Origin: Allacma fusca
Lineage: Eukaryota; Arthropoda; Collembola; Symphypleona; Sminthuridae
DNA length: 64,000 bases
Direction of reading: 5' to 3'
NCBI GenBank assembly: GCA_947179485.1
Contig: OX359247.1
Span: 28,930,801-28,994,800 of the forward strand
In this document: in pieces, positions 13,101-28,100 of the stretch
How the letters are laid out: each line of letters begins with the position of its first letter
How positions within the stretch are numbered: the stretch's first letter is position 1
Position numbers and translations under genes: made by a program
The notes under the pieces: model-generated
The model's database searches: none
What the model was told of the DNA's origin: nothing
Seen by the model: the letters and a program-made list of their open reading frames with translations, nothing else

Positions 13101-16100
13101 CACTCGAAGGAACTATTTGTCTTAGTATTTTCTCCATGCAGTATAAGATTCAAATACTAGCTCCATTCCGAAGGAATTCCGAATCAGAATTTGAGCCCGA
13201 AATAAATTAAATTTTCCGGAGAACTATTTTTAAGCACTGGTTGGAAATGTCGGAATGAATACGAAATTGAGTAGCTTGGCCGGATTTGCTTTGAAAATAC
13301 AATTTAAACGTCAATAAATCACAGGTGACGTTCTACAGTAGAATTCGTACATAGCATGAGTGAAGTTTCCTGCCATCATAAAAAAGATCAACCAAGTTCG
13401 AACATATTTGTTTTCGTCTCCAATCAAATTTCTGTCCTCAAGCATTACCTTGATCACAGTGTGTGCGTGAGGGCGGATGCATATGTATGAATTTACATTT
13501 ACTATGTATATGAGGAAGCAGATGGGACTTTACTATAAATAGAAATCTCTGGAAAGGAAGTCAGTGGTAAAGTGTCTACATGTATAATTTAAGTATCTAA
13601 ACCTAATAGAGACTATTCGTATAATAATTCTGAGATCCTGACACACTATGTGTATAAAATTACGTGTTCCCCGATCGAAAGACGTCTCTGGTTCTTACGG
13701 AAAGCAAGAGTATTTACTTTTAGTGTCTACGACATGTACTGAGCAAACTTACTATAAATTACTATTCCAGTGTACATCAATGTTGTCAGCAATTAAACAA
13801 GCATTAGATTGCTTGAGCAACGTCGGACAATACATTAGAACGAGTCCTGCCCTTCAGAGCCAGTTGACGATACGCTACGTGACTGTCAGAGAAACAAGTT
13901 CAACCTTCCGGGAAAAAGATTGATGGTAGTATCATGTTTTCCCCTAAAAACCTCCAATTTAAACTGATCAAAATCCTAATACCTCCGTACATATGACGTA
14001 CCTTGCCAATACATGGAAAAAGTGGGAATCAATCACTATACATAAACGTACTTATGTATACATGGGTCCAGAAAATCAGAGAATGCGGTCAAATGAGAGA
14101 ATCTAATTTCTGAAATAGAATCTGTGAGGGATGTCGTCTGGGCTCAACCCATGCCATTAGTAACACTATCTACATCTTTTGTCATAGTATTTAGCACTGA
14201 AAGGATGAAACGCAACTGAAACTATACACAGCATCCCCAACCTGAAATCCTACAAACTTGAAAGCTGGGAAAGCGCTCCCTTGGAAACGATTAATTTGTT
14301 CCTGACAATATGCTGACATGCGGTAGTAATCCGGAAAAAGAGGAATCCATAAAGCTCTCATACAAGGAATGGTAATTCATCACAGTCTCTCCTATCGCTA
14401 AACGTTGGGAGGAAATCCTACTAAATCTGACGACAGAATTAATTAGGATTCCTAATCATAACATTTCACTGGACTCTAATACCTTTGAACTAATTTTCCT
14501 GGGATTTTCTAATCGTTCCTAAAGGCAAAAGTTTTCAAAAGGTTACTCAATAATCATTCCTGGAGGACCTCCTATGTACATATATCCCTGCTTGAAGGAG
14601 AAATTCCGATTCCCAATGCTAGCACCTCTCTTTCCGAAAGGCATACATACATACATACGTCATCTGCAAGGACTTTACCAACGGGAGGAATATTAATGTC
14701 ATGTATGCAGATGTGGAGCTCCGTAATGAAGAAACAGTGTCGGCATGATGATTAACCCAGCCTGCCACACTAACTCTATATGGAATCTCCATATTTTGAC
14801 AATTCTAACTTTCTACTCGTCAGTCTATCAATAATCATGAGTGAGTACAGAGATAGGACTCTGTAGTGTGCTAATAATACTAGTAGGAGTTTATAGTTCC
14901 TAAGAATAGATAGAGTTAACGCATAGATAGTACTCCACTATCTATAGCCAAGTTGAAGAAGGAATTTGTACTGCTGGGATTTCAAGGGGACAATTGTGCA
15001 CCACACACAATAAACCCACTCCTTCTTGAGATGAATACCTGGATTTTTCTACAACCATGAGCTTGATTTGATTTCGCGGATGAGAGTCTATCGATTAACT
15101 TTCGCTTGGTATTTATTGCATGTACATATAATTATATGTATGTAGATACAAGTAGAGAGGGATATAAGTATTTAATGTACGTCCGTTATGTGAGATTACT
15201 TCAGAGACTAGTCCGCGTTTCCCACTAATACTCTTCCACTAACCCTTGTGGTCGGACTGAGAGTTGGAATTGGGAGTGAAAACTCATAGAGTCCTGAAAC
15301 GTGCCATGAACTGATTAATTGTTGGCTTTATGCATCGAGGCAACAAGTAATTCAAGTGACGTTTGCAAAATAGATTCTCACTCGGAAATTCATGACCCTT
15401 GGTCCGCGGAGACTATTTATGTAATCATTTATGACTAAATCTACTTTTACGTACGGAGATATACATAGGGACAGCACGCCTCTGGATTTTATATTATTGT
15501 CCCAATAAGATCCTCCGTACGACTGTGCATAATGCATTTCTCGTAGTGCAAATGGTAAGTACAGAGGAGGCAATATCGGTATACTTTCCCAAGTTGTAGC
15601 TATCCATGTATGTATCTCGTATCAAGAAGAATTTTACCTATTTTTATACAACGTCCTATCTATAGACACTGTAAAGTACCTGATAACTGACTCCCACGAT
15701 TCCCCCATGCTATTGCATCGCCCGCACAAGAAGTTTAATCAAGCGAATAAATTTCGTCAATGTAAACTGCATAGCCCTGCAGCTACTCATTTCTGTAAAA
15801 TATTCAGAGACTCATTAGGGATTCCTAGGAGCGTAACACATGCATGCACTCAGCCAGCATCTACATATATACTGTGAGCACCCATATGTACATACTGTAC
15901 ATGTGACATGAGAGCTAGAAATAATTGAGCCCTAGTGTTGTAAGGGCCGTGAGCTTTTGGCATAAATTTTTCCATTATCCTCGCTTCTCCTCCTAAACAA
16001 CTCTAGGCTATCAGTACAAATTGAACATCAAACTGGTATAAAACGTTATTTAGCGACACATTAATGTCAGGTGTAGTCAAGTAATAATGTTCGAATCAAT

Positions 16101-19100
16101 TTTTTTTTTGAAACTTTAAAAACCACAAATTCATGTCAATGTTTTTCTCCGCAGTGTTGTGCATAGTACGTATAATATGTTCTGAATAAAACAGATTTTA
16201 TAAGATCAGTTTTTAATGCCCGTAAATTTTGGGGACTAATATTTACTGCAATGTTTTACGATGGGGAGGAGAAATATATTTTAATGTTTCAATGAAATTC
16301 ACATTGGAGAGAGGAAATCATTGTAGACATAACACTATGTACGCAGAAACCACAATAAAGCCTTGTGTGAAATGCTCTTGTGTTTTATATTGACGCTGAT
16401 GGGTTTGTAGGATGAAAGTTTTGCCATTGCATGCCTCAGAACCGCAACGCTGCCTGGTAGGAAGGAGCCTTCGCTTTTAATAACATTATCTCTCTGCCTC
16501 TTCACATCTTTGTTGATTGTTTGGCGCATTCGGTTTTCTTCCCACAGGAGACATGATAATAGCATTATATTTTCGACTAAGAAGTAAAAGTGAACATGTG
16601 TAAATATTTTCAAAGCAAAACGTGAAAAGTTAGAGGAGGGAAAGGTAAATATTTTTATTAACTATTAAATGTTCAACCCTGGCGTCCGTAAAAATTTCCC
16701 GTCATGTACTGTACATACATCTGGCTAAATCTCGACTTTGCTTGATATTTCAGAAAATATATGAACTTGTGGTAGTCTCTGAAAAAATATAGGAAGCGTT
16801 GGCAGGGAATGCCAGAATGGCAGAGCCTGATGGACATAGGAACAATTATCTGTAACTTGGCCCCCATCTCTGTAGGACTCAAGAATTTGAGCGGAAGGGA
16901 TTATAACCATCCCGTAAAATAAATGAGGTTTGGAATAACATGAAAGCTCTCTTAACCTCTGCATACTTCACATGTTACTATAGGAATGTCCGGTATGTAA
17001 TTTCACGGGAGTAATTTTTATTTGGAAAAATTGTAGGGATTCAGCGGAGTATAGGCACTACAAGGAGCAGTGGGAAGGAATTCTGCGGAACTCTCACCAT
17101 GATTATCATTATGGAATGAATTTTTTTTACCCTCCTCCACAGAAGAGATAGAAAATGACTGGAGAGCATCACCTGGGCAGGATGAAGTGTCATAAGTCAT
17201 AATTACGGTGGGGAAGATATAATTACGAGTGTATAACTTACATACGATGAATCTCCTGGGGAAGAGTCATATTAGATGTGAGCTGAGTACAGGAGCATTC
17301 AACCTCTCTGATGTGCCCGTCCGAGAAATTCCAACACTCACAATGCTCCCCGAATCGCTGCCTTGACTGGTCTTCCTCTGAGCCAGAACTTGAGTGGTGA
17401 ATTAATTTGCTCTTCCTATCCGCAGGAATTACTGATCCGTTCTCCAAGTCATTCCTTGGCAAATGAGTTTGTCGCGAGGGCCTCCTCAGTAGCACTTCTG
17501 GCCATGATGAATTTTCCCCGCCTATACCTTCAAGGTAGAACAAGTGTAAATAATTTCAGGGGCTATCTATATCTAGATAATTATATATATACATGTGTAG
17601 TATAGGGTATCCTCATACTCTGTCAGGTAACTCATTTCCAAAGCTGTGATTAGATTTAGACCCATTTGAAATAATAGTTGTGCTAAAACCAATGCTATTA
17701 TCTTTCCAGGAAAGTTATTGAGGAGAGCCTTTCATCCACTCTGTGTCACCGTTACCATTACTGAAGTGTACGAGTGCTTTTAAAAACAGTTGTACGATAT
17801 ATTTATATGTGACTATCTATAGCTACACATGTATAGCTTCCATCTTCCATTAGCCCCGTAGATTACCATCTTTGCGGTAGATACTACTTGGAGCCTGAGG
17901 GACTGATCCTTTTTCATGATTAATTTACCTGACAAAAATCGTGGTTCCTGCTTTACAGATAGTACAACCTTCAAAACACTTGCGTTCTTTACCACCCCTC
18001 ACAATTAGGTACACACTCCTCCCTTACAACTCCAGTTTCATTTTTTATCATTTTTTTTTCTCAAACGGAATCTTATGATGGTTCTACATATGTATGTAAA
18101 AGCTTTAATGAAACAAAAAATTATTTATGGAGTTACAGTACGCAGCATCGTGTAACATTAATGTCTACCCATCACAGAAGGTTGTCCTAAAAAATGTGTA
18201 ACAAAAAATATGTTGTGTTTCACGGAATCCCATCTCATATTACTTTGTTAGTGGTAACTTTTTTTGAGTATACAATTAAGTCCCCGGAACAAATTGGCAA
18301 ATGGAATTCGTGGTATAAGAACTGTATCCAAAATTCATACACATACAATGAGACTGAAATGTTACTCTTCCTTTTCTCAAAAACAATGTTACTTCTGACA
18401 AAAAAAAAAACTTTTAGAAAAATTAAACGTAATTTTTGGAGGAATTAAAATCAACGGCGGATTTTAGGAAGACAACAAGGAGTCCCCAGTGCTTTTTAAA
18501 TTTGTAATGATGTCATTGAACGGAAGAGAGCCGAACGACTGATAATATGAGGATAAATGAAATCAAGAAGCTTTTATGTTTTTGTGGCTCATCAAAAATG
18601 AAGGGGCGTCCCAAAGGGAAGGACATTAAGAGAGCAGTGTCTATCCTTACCTTGACGGAGGAAGTCGTCCGGACTGTACACACTGGAGTTTTTCCTGAGT
18701 TTTGAGCTTTCCAGCCGTTGCTTGGGACTCATGCTGGCCAAGGCAGGAATCGAACAAAGTATGAGCAAGAGGATCTTAATGGGGAAGTACCCAGTTGTCT
18801 CTTCTTTCTTCCGGTATCTAAAATTCAAAGACCCATTTGGTTAAAGTCTCCCCGTCCCACGGAGACTCGTTCTTAAACGCATTACTCCATAGATCCAGCG
18901 GCTGAGTTTACATTGAGACGGGCAAATATTTTATTTTACTGACATCATTATGGCATTTACCATTGGATACGTCTGGTTTAACACAGCATTAAAACTTTTC
19001 TTTGGTGCGAGCAACTTCCATGATTAGCCATTCAAGTGATTCAGGACTATTCTGTAGAGATGCAATTGTGCTCAGGACATGTGAAAGGAAGCAGTAACCC

Positions 19101-22100
19101 AAATCTGTGCACATATGTTATCTCTGGAAATGTTCCAGTAGGCCCGACTCTTTCCCCCAAAACTTTCGAGACAATTCAAGAGCTCACATTCGTATGTTTT
19201 AATTCTATCGAGTTTCAACATTCCATTAATTTTTACCTCAATATAAACTTATAGAGAGTGTGGTTTATCTACTAAAAGTATATGCATTAAATTTAACTTC
19301 ATACGATATGAGTTTCGTGCCCTGAAGTTACTAAATATAGACTTTTTGGAAAGCAAGTTCTTGGAAATCAATCCCTAGCACTTTTACATGCTAGTACATG
19401 CATAATTACTCCAGTAAACATATAGTAAGCACTCTTATTACGGTGCTGTTTGGTCATAGGAAGTCAAATTTACACAAAATGTTTAGTGACTATTAAAGCG
19501 GAAATAGCACTTCAAAGAACAGGAGCCAGTGAAACAGGAAGAGAAAGGAAAGTGAATGGGAAACATTTTAATTTTCAAAGCTGAAATAAACTGTTTCTCG
19601 TGGCACTGAATGAATGTCAATTAATTACTAATTTATGCCTTGGTTACCAAAAACAAATGATTTTATTTGTTCCTCGGAGTACACTCATTTTCAAACCTAT
19701 TTCAACCGAAATTATATTCATGTAATTGCATATATATACATATGTATGTACACACGTAATCACTTATAGGTAGATATCTACATTTATATATCTGTTTCCC
19801 TGTTCGTAGTTTTACTGTAGTGTGTACATGTAATTACTCACATACAAATGCGGATCCTGTATAATTATGTATGTTCGTACATACACTCAAAAACAAAATT
19901 TGAATTGAAATCAGACCTCATCACAAGCACATTCACTCCCTGACAAAATAAATATTTGAAAGAGTGTTGTATAGGACAGAGAGCAGATGCAATTTATCAA
20001 GGAAAGTCATGGACTTGTTTCGAAAATTATTAAATTCCCTTAAACTTTTCAAGCAGTGAAAACTCTCATCAAGTTAAAAGTTGGGACTGTGAGGAAGGAA
20101 TGTAAAGAAGCTACATACGTACGAAATTCTCCCTTCAAATTCAATTGAACGTCCCTCACAATAATGATTAGATTGCTTTACTAAACTAATAACACTTTCC
20201 GGAAGGCACCTAGATGATTGTTCCCTTAAAAACTTGAGCCCTTTCAAATTTCATTCAATCCAGGACTGTATCTATCAACAGCATGAACTTCATAGATACT
20301 CTCATGAGGTTGATTGCTTCTCAATCCATATTCAATGTATGTAGCCCTTAAAAATCCAATAAAAACTTTTGTGAAAAGTTTCCCTGAAGAAAAGTATCAC
20401 ATCTCAAGGAGGGAAGCTTGGGAAATTCAGGCTTTATTTTTAAATATTTTTTTTTCACTCAGAAATTGGCTCAATCATAACTTTATTCCCTATTATTACC
20501 GTACTTCCTCTCTCTCTCTCTCTCTCTTTTATACCCAGAAGGATACAAATAGCTCGGGTATCGGAGCATGGACGAGCAAGGGGAATGAAATTACTCCGCG
20601 AGGAAAAATTTCCTAGATCATTTACAAAGTTCTTGCAGCACAATCACATTATGTGTCACATACAACCTGCGTACAGTTAGATACATTTGTACACCATCGG
20701 GAACAGTTGAGTGCCTCCTTACAAAGATGAGAGGATAAAAGATTTCTGGGAACTATTTATCTTTAATATCATTTGCAAATTTTGCCCTTGATTGAAAATC
20801 CTTGTAGGCGTTCCAACCTATCCGTGAACTGTAAGTGATCGCATTAGAATTTTCAATCGCATCTACAATATTTCTACGGATACCTGGCTTTCTTCCTAAC
20901 TTTCTTTACTAACATCGTCAGGCCCACATCTACGTATCATTGCGAGTACCATTTAGATTTGATCAAGTGGGATACAAATAGACGCCTGATTTTACTTGTT
21001 TGATAAAAAGTTGTTTTTCTGTATTTGCGAAAGTACACACTTCTCACTAAAAGGTGTGGAAAACGATAGAGTGGGGAGTGGAAATCCTCTTATAGGAAAT
21101 CCAGAGAAAATTTTTTGCTGGACTTAACATTTCTTTTAAAAGTGCACTTAAATGCAACAGCTTTGAGGACTTTCTTGCTGACAGTAAGAAACAGTTTGAC
21201 AATGTGCTTTAAGAAAAAAGCAAACACAGAATTTTCCTGTCAGCAAAGACATATTTAGATACAGTTATAGAGATACGTATGTACATATATGTATGTACAA
21301 ATGTGCGTGTAGGCAGTTAAAATTCTTGTATGAACTTCCCAACCCTTCGGGTTCAGGTGTGTGTCCTGAGATTTTTCGGATTGGAAACAGTTCCTTTTCC
21401 CTATATATAACATCCGGAAAGAACAAGGCGTCTTTGCTGAAATTAATTCCCTATTATTGTGCACATATATCACATTTCTGGAAACCGCCGAGTTCCATAA
21501 ATTAAATTAAATTGTCTCCCGACGGCTTCTGCGAGGAGGAGGAATTCCGAGAGGAAACAGAGAAATGGCGAGAGGATTGTAATAAAAATAGAACGCGGAG
21601 GATTTGGATTCCCATAAAAACTCACTTGACATAATTACATTTTGATAATAAAGCTTATATACTGGTACTAATACGTTTGTTTTCACAAGTCTCTCTTCTT
21701 TTATAATCTATATATTTTCAAAAGGGTTGACTTCATCTGTTATTAATTTTAAGAAAATGTAATCTTGCCCTGGGACCAGGACCGTTTCCACGTTTCTTGG
21801 CGCAATACGTTACGTTTGGGTGTTCAAAAACCGTAAAAAAAATTGTAGATTTTATAACAAAACAGGAGCATAAATCAGATTTTTTAAAACTATGTAATCC
21901 AGTTCTATGAGATGTGAAATAACTAAAGTTAAATTGTGCTTGTGTGTTTGTTTGTGAGGAGTGGGAATTTAAATTCAAGGGGAAGATTTGGAGTCCATCG
22001 TGTATTATTAAAATTTGAAGGTTACACACCACTCACAGCATCTTAGAAGATTATTGATGTAAGTACTGCAAGGAAATTTCCATGAAATGCAAATCTCCTC

Positions 22101-25100
22101 TTTGGCAGCTTCTCATATACATATTTACATATTATATACTAGAAAGCACTGTCTATGCCTTGACACTCTAAGTATCTATGTGTATTGTGATGGAGCGGAT
22201 TGTATGTGTGCTGGGAACGGAATGCAGGACGGCTTATGGGACAAGACTTTAAAAAATGAGATCTTACCCTGACAGATGCTTCTGGCACTGCTCAGAACAT
22301 ACAATTGCTAACTGGCGGTACTCACAGTCATATATTGTTAATAACTAGGGCTGCTTACATCTCTCTGAGTGCACTAAAGTTTTAACACAAGTACACATAA
22401 CCTTGTGTGATTACTGCATGTTTGAATGGAACAGTGTACGTGTGAGTGTATAGCCCAACTGGGAATCTGTCCATAAGCCCAGACCTTATACCCACACTCA
22501 AGTGGGAGTATGTTGATTTCTGTGGATCCTTTTGTATAGGGAGCAATTTTTCCCTACATATATGTAATTATGCATCAGTACATTACCTTGTGTTAGTAAA
22601 TAGGAGACGTGTTTCGGCGAAGTTGTCTCTCCATGTTTCTTATGTCTGAGAATTTTTGCATATGAGTTGTGGTGAATCTGATGAATAATAATGAGCTTGA
22701 ATGATGTAAAACAGAGCTATAATAAACTCAAGACTGAGATTATCACTAGCAAAAGCATGAAATCCTTTGTTGGATCTTACTCTTGGTCCATTATACATCC
22801 CTTTATTGGTATTTAAATCTCCGTGTTTTCACTCTGGGTTACACTTGCAAATTAGTACAAGTTCTCTCCATTTCATCCCATCCCATGGAAGAAGGATCAA
22901 GGCAGCTCCTCCTCTCACAAACTGGCTTTATCCCATATAAATATTGTATAAACACTTATGTTTTGGGCTAGTGGACTGTATAAATAATTATTCTCAAAAG
23001 TTTTATTTCTCAAATGTTCCTTATGCAGTTCAAAATTCTCTATGCACGATTTCTCTTTCGAAATAAGCAAAGCAGGTAAAAAGCTTTAGTTTCTACTAAT
23101 TGCAAACTTTTATTAATATAATTTGAAGCGATCTGAAGATAATTAAACTAAAATTTAAGTTGTTGATCTGTGTCGGCTTCCAGTAGTACAAGTTCTGCAA
23201 TAAAAATGAGCTAATTAGTCACTGCTAGCTTGTTCGGAGGCCCTACTCAACGCACAGGCAAAATAACTCTCTCACAAAATATTGTTTCACCTGAGGTGTA
23301 GAGGCTCTCTGACTCTGGGCCTGGAGTGTCTTTTTATAGACAGCAATGACCCACGCCAAAAAAGGTAGAAAGGTTGAGCAGCATCATAAACAAGGAACAT
23401 GATTGGTTGACCTCTCTTCAATGGTCCAGTTCAGGTGACCGGACATCAGTATTCTCTCGCAGCAGGGAAGCAACACAGTTTGCAGGGAGTTCAATGCTCC
23501 AACAAAAACTAATGGAAAATTCCAAGCCAAACATAGGCACAAAAATACTAAATAAAGCTTCAATGTTTACAGGCGCTACTTACAGCTAAAATGTTATGCA
23601 AAGATAAAAGCTTATTCATCAAGAGCGTCTTTACATTGATAAGCTCTGCACTTAAACATAGGAAATATACCTGACCATCATATTTAAATTATCAAAAATG
23701 CGTTAAATAGGTCATTGTGAGATAAGAGTTTGCATTTAAATATTCCAGAACAATTTTCTTATTACTAAAATAATTTCGCATACAATATCGTGAATTTGTT
23801 ATTTGGTACTAAACATTCACCCGACCTTGAAAGACTGGACTTTCAACATAAACTGCACCGATGAACAAACATTCATTAATTATGACATGGATTCAACTGG
23901 CATGCGACAGATCTTGACGATTGGTCTTGAATAGGTGCCTTCAGCAGTCTTTACTGTCACAACTCGTACTCTTCCGTCGTCGCCGGGATGACACTGGATG
24001 ATGCGCCCAAGTTTCCATTTAGAAGGTGGAACTCGCTCATCCTTGATGATTATTAGTTCTCCAGTTTTCACATTTGGTTCCGCATTGTACCACTTGGGTC
24101 GTTCTTGGAGACGTGTGAGATACTCACCAACCCATCGGCTCCAGAAATGCTGAACCATCTGTTGCAACTTCTGCCATCGATTAAGACGGTTCAATGGAAT
24201 CTCAGCAAGGTCTTGGTCTGGAAGAGCAACTAAGGGCCGTCCAACTAAAAAGTGTCCAGGGGTCAAAACTTCCAAGTCATTAGGATCGGAAGAAATCTCA
24301 CTCAAAGGACGCGAGTTTAGACAGCCTTCTACTTGAGCCAGGATAGTGCTCATCTCTTCATAGGTTAGAAATGCTTCGCCAAGGACCCTCCGCAAATGGT
24401 GCTTAGTGGATTTTACTCCAGCCTCCCAGAGCCCACCAAAGTGAGGTGCTGACGGCGGGTTGAATTCCCAAATTACACCCTCGTCCTGCCATACTTTCCG
24501 GAGCTCCTTGGATTGTGACATTTCTACCAAGGACCTTAGCTCGCGTTCTGCTCCAATAAAGTTGGTACCTTGATCTGAAAACATTTTCTTGGGACTGCCT
24601 CTTCTCGCAGCAAACCTCCTAAAGGCGGCAATGAAAGCTTCTGAAGAGAGGTCTCCTACGAGTTCTAAGTGGATGGCCCTGGTAGACATACATACAAACA
24701 ATGCTACATAACCCTTGTATGATTTCTGACCACGACCAAACTTTAGGTTAAAAGGCCCTGCGTAGTCCACACCGGATGTGCTAAAGGGGGCTGAGGCTAC
24801 CACTCTGTCAACAGGAAGATCACCCATCAACTGCTTGCTTGTAGCAGCAGCTTGCCGGACGCAGGTCAGACAGCTTCGGATAACCCGTCGAACAGCTTTC
24901 TTTCCATTCAAAATCCAGAATTTCATTCTTGTAGCTGCAAGAGTTAATTGAACTCCTCCATGAAGTGTCCGCTGATGGTAATATTCAATTACCAATTTCG
25001 TCAGATGGCAATTTGCTGGAAGTAGAGCCGGATTCCTTTGTGTGAACGGCAAGAGAGACTTTCGCAGGCGTCCACCGACGCGGAGAAGTCCGTCATCACT

Positions 25101-28100
25101 CACAAAGGGGCACAAATGAAGCAACACACTTTTCGTGGTCAAAGGCTTGTCATTTAGAATGGCATTAACGTCCTTAAAAAAGTGTTCACGTTGTACATAC
25201 CTAACCCATGCTTTCTCTGCTTTCTCCAGCTCAAAGGGAGTCAAATGGTCAAAGTTCTTTGGTCCCCTAATATTAGAAATGAATCTCAGCCAGGTAGCAG
25301 TACGATGACGAAGCTGGGAGATGGTTGCAAAGCAATCAGATGAAAGGCCAAAGCTCGTGTTCAAATTCACGCTAATGACCTTCCTTTCTTCGCAGAGAGC
25401 TTCATCTGAGCTAGTTTCTTCATCTTCGGTCACTGAGGTGGGACGTGAAAGCCAGGATGGACCATTCCACCACAACTCATTTTTTAGGAGATCTTCAGGT
25501 GACAATCCTCGAGAGGCTGGATCTGCTGGATTTTCTGTCCCTAAAACGTGGGCCCAGTCGCTGGATGGAATGTGGCCTTGGATTTCGCTCACTCTGTTGG
25601 CTACAAAGGTCTTCCATCTATTTGGATTGCCCCGAATCCAGTCTCTAGTCACCGTGGAGTCGGTCCATGCCTTCACGTCTGCAACCTGCAAGTGCTTAAA
25701 GCATTCTCGAACCACTTTCATTAACCTTACTAATAACACCGCACTACACAACTCCAATCTAGGAAGGGAAATTGTCCTTAGAGGAGCCACTCTTGTCTTA
25801 GCAGCAACCAACTTTACTTCGTAGTTACCATCTTCAGATTCTGAGACCAGGTATACACACGCAGCGTACGCAAGCTGTGAAGCGTCGCAGAAGCCGTGAA
25901 GATGGAATTTGGTTGACTGTCCTTTAGTGACACATCTCGGAATATGTGCTTTCTCAATATCAGGTAGGCTGTCCCGAAAGATCTTCCATTTCTTTGCAAC
26001 ATCTTCTGGAAGAGGCTCGTCCCACCCCAACTTCAGTTGCCAGAGCCCTTGCATAAGTATTTTGGCGCATACTATGACTGGAGCAAGCAAACCTAAAGGA
26101 TCAAAGACTTTGGCTATATCCGCCAACACATTCCGTTTAGTAAAGGTACATCTTTCTTCAAATGAGGTTTCAAAAGTAAAAATGTCATGAAATGGATTCC
26201 ATTTCATTCCCAGGCTCTTTACTGAATTGTTGCGATCAAGTTCAAGAGGTATTCGAGATTCACAGAGTTCCACGGGTATCTGCTTCAGAACTTCTTCAGA
26301 GTTTGAGGACCATTTTCTCAGCTCAAATCCCCCTCCAGCTAGCAACTTAGTGACCTCGTGGTATAACTTTATGGCATCTTCCTCAGTCATTGCACCGGAC
26401 ATCTGGTCGTCAACGTAGAAGTCGGATAAGACCGCCTGAGCACCGAGTGGAAAGTTTTCGCCATCTTCAATTGCAAGCTGGTTGAGACATCTCACAGCGA
26501 GGTACCCCGAGGGCTTGACGCCATAAGTAACAGTGAGGAGCCTTACAATTCCTACATTGCCACTATCATTTCTCCACAAGATGCGCTGAAAGTCGCAATC
26601 GGAGTCGTCTACCATGATCTGACGGTACATTTTCGCTGCGTCCGATTTGATAACGACCAGGTAGCTTCTCCAGCGGACTAAATGAGGGAAGATATCGTCC
26701 TGAAGTTTCGGCCCATCCATCAGCATGTCATTGAGAGAAGCTCCTGTCGCTGATTTGGCCGAGGCATCAAACACGACCCTACATTTGGTTGTGCTACTAG
26801 ACTCCTTTATCACTGCGTGATGTGGGAGATAGTAGACGGCTTCATCACGGGCAGTGTCTTCCTCAGTAGGAACAAATTTCATGTGACCCAAGGCTAAATA
26901 TTCTTTCATGAAGTCCTCATATTGACATTTCAATTCTGGGGATTTCTTCAGACGTGACTCAACTTGGAGTAATCTCTTCAATGCTCGGGACTTAGAGTTA
27001 CCTAGTGCTGGTGGATTCTTCTTAAAGGGGAGCTTCACAATAAATCTGCCAGTATCATTACGCTTGTAATTTTGTACAAAATGATTCTCACATTCAATTT
27101 CCTCTGAAGTCATGTGCGGGCTCCTGTCTACCTCTTCAAGTTCCCAGAATTTCCTCAGCGTCTCATCAAGTCCGGCCATAGTATGAAGTACTTGAACTTG
27201 TGAGAAATGACTGGAGCCTAGTAACCTCCCTGAGAGCAGCCATCCCAATTCAGATTCCATGGCAACTGGTGCCCCAACCTCCCCATTGACTTTTCGGCCT
27301 AGCATAATCTGAGTGTAGACTTCATTTCCAAGCAGAATATCTATTTTCCCTGGGACGAAAAAGTCCGGATCTGCTAGTTGCAAGTTCCTGAGATGCTTCC
27401 ACTTATTCGGGTTGCAGGGGAGCTGGGGCTGGTCTCCAGTTACCTTTGTAAGAATCAGACAATGAACATTAATGACATAACTGCGATCATGTAATGACAC
27501 AACTTCAATGTCACTGTAACCCCTTGCAGTCCCCACGGGTAAGCCAGACAACCCGGAAATTTCCACATCAGTTCTTTTCCGCTTAAGCCCCAAGCGTTGT
27601 ACTAATTCCTCAGTGATGAAGCTTGATTGTGAGCCACTGTCCAACAAGGCCCGACACCTCACCAGTTCACCAGTCTGCCTCCTAACATACACTTGAATAG
27701 TGGATAATAGTACTTGCGAAGTCCTACTATCACTCACATGTATAGCATTAGTTGTAGACGAGTCATTCTCAATCTTCTTAGAGTCATTATGTAACAACGT
27801 GTGATGCTTACGAGAACATTTTTCACAAGAACCTTTACTACTACAGTTATTACTACGGTGACCTGCATTCAAACATAGGAAGCACGTACCTTTTTTCTTG
27901 AGAAGCTCATATCTCTCATTCACAACTAGTTTTAGAAAACTGTCACACTTATCCAACCCATGATGCCCGCTGCAACAGACGCAACCGGTGCTTGATGACC
28001 CATGATGGCTTGTGGATTGCTTTTTCTTTCCATCCTTGACTTTCTCCTTATTACTGAATTCGTTGGGCTTTACCTTCTCAGATCCAGCAGCTATGCAGAC

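Noticed and set aside
17363-17605. Plus-strand frame of 80 codons
   Set aside because: It overlaps the LGR N-cap exon antisense and has no domain.
20533-20613. Plus-strand exon-like segment after (CT)n TTTATACCCAG
   Set aside because: The acceptor resemblance comes from the microsatellite. There is no donor, no homology, and the frame stops after 26 codons.
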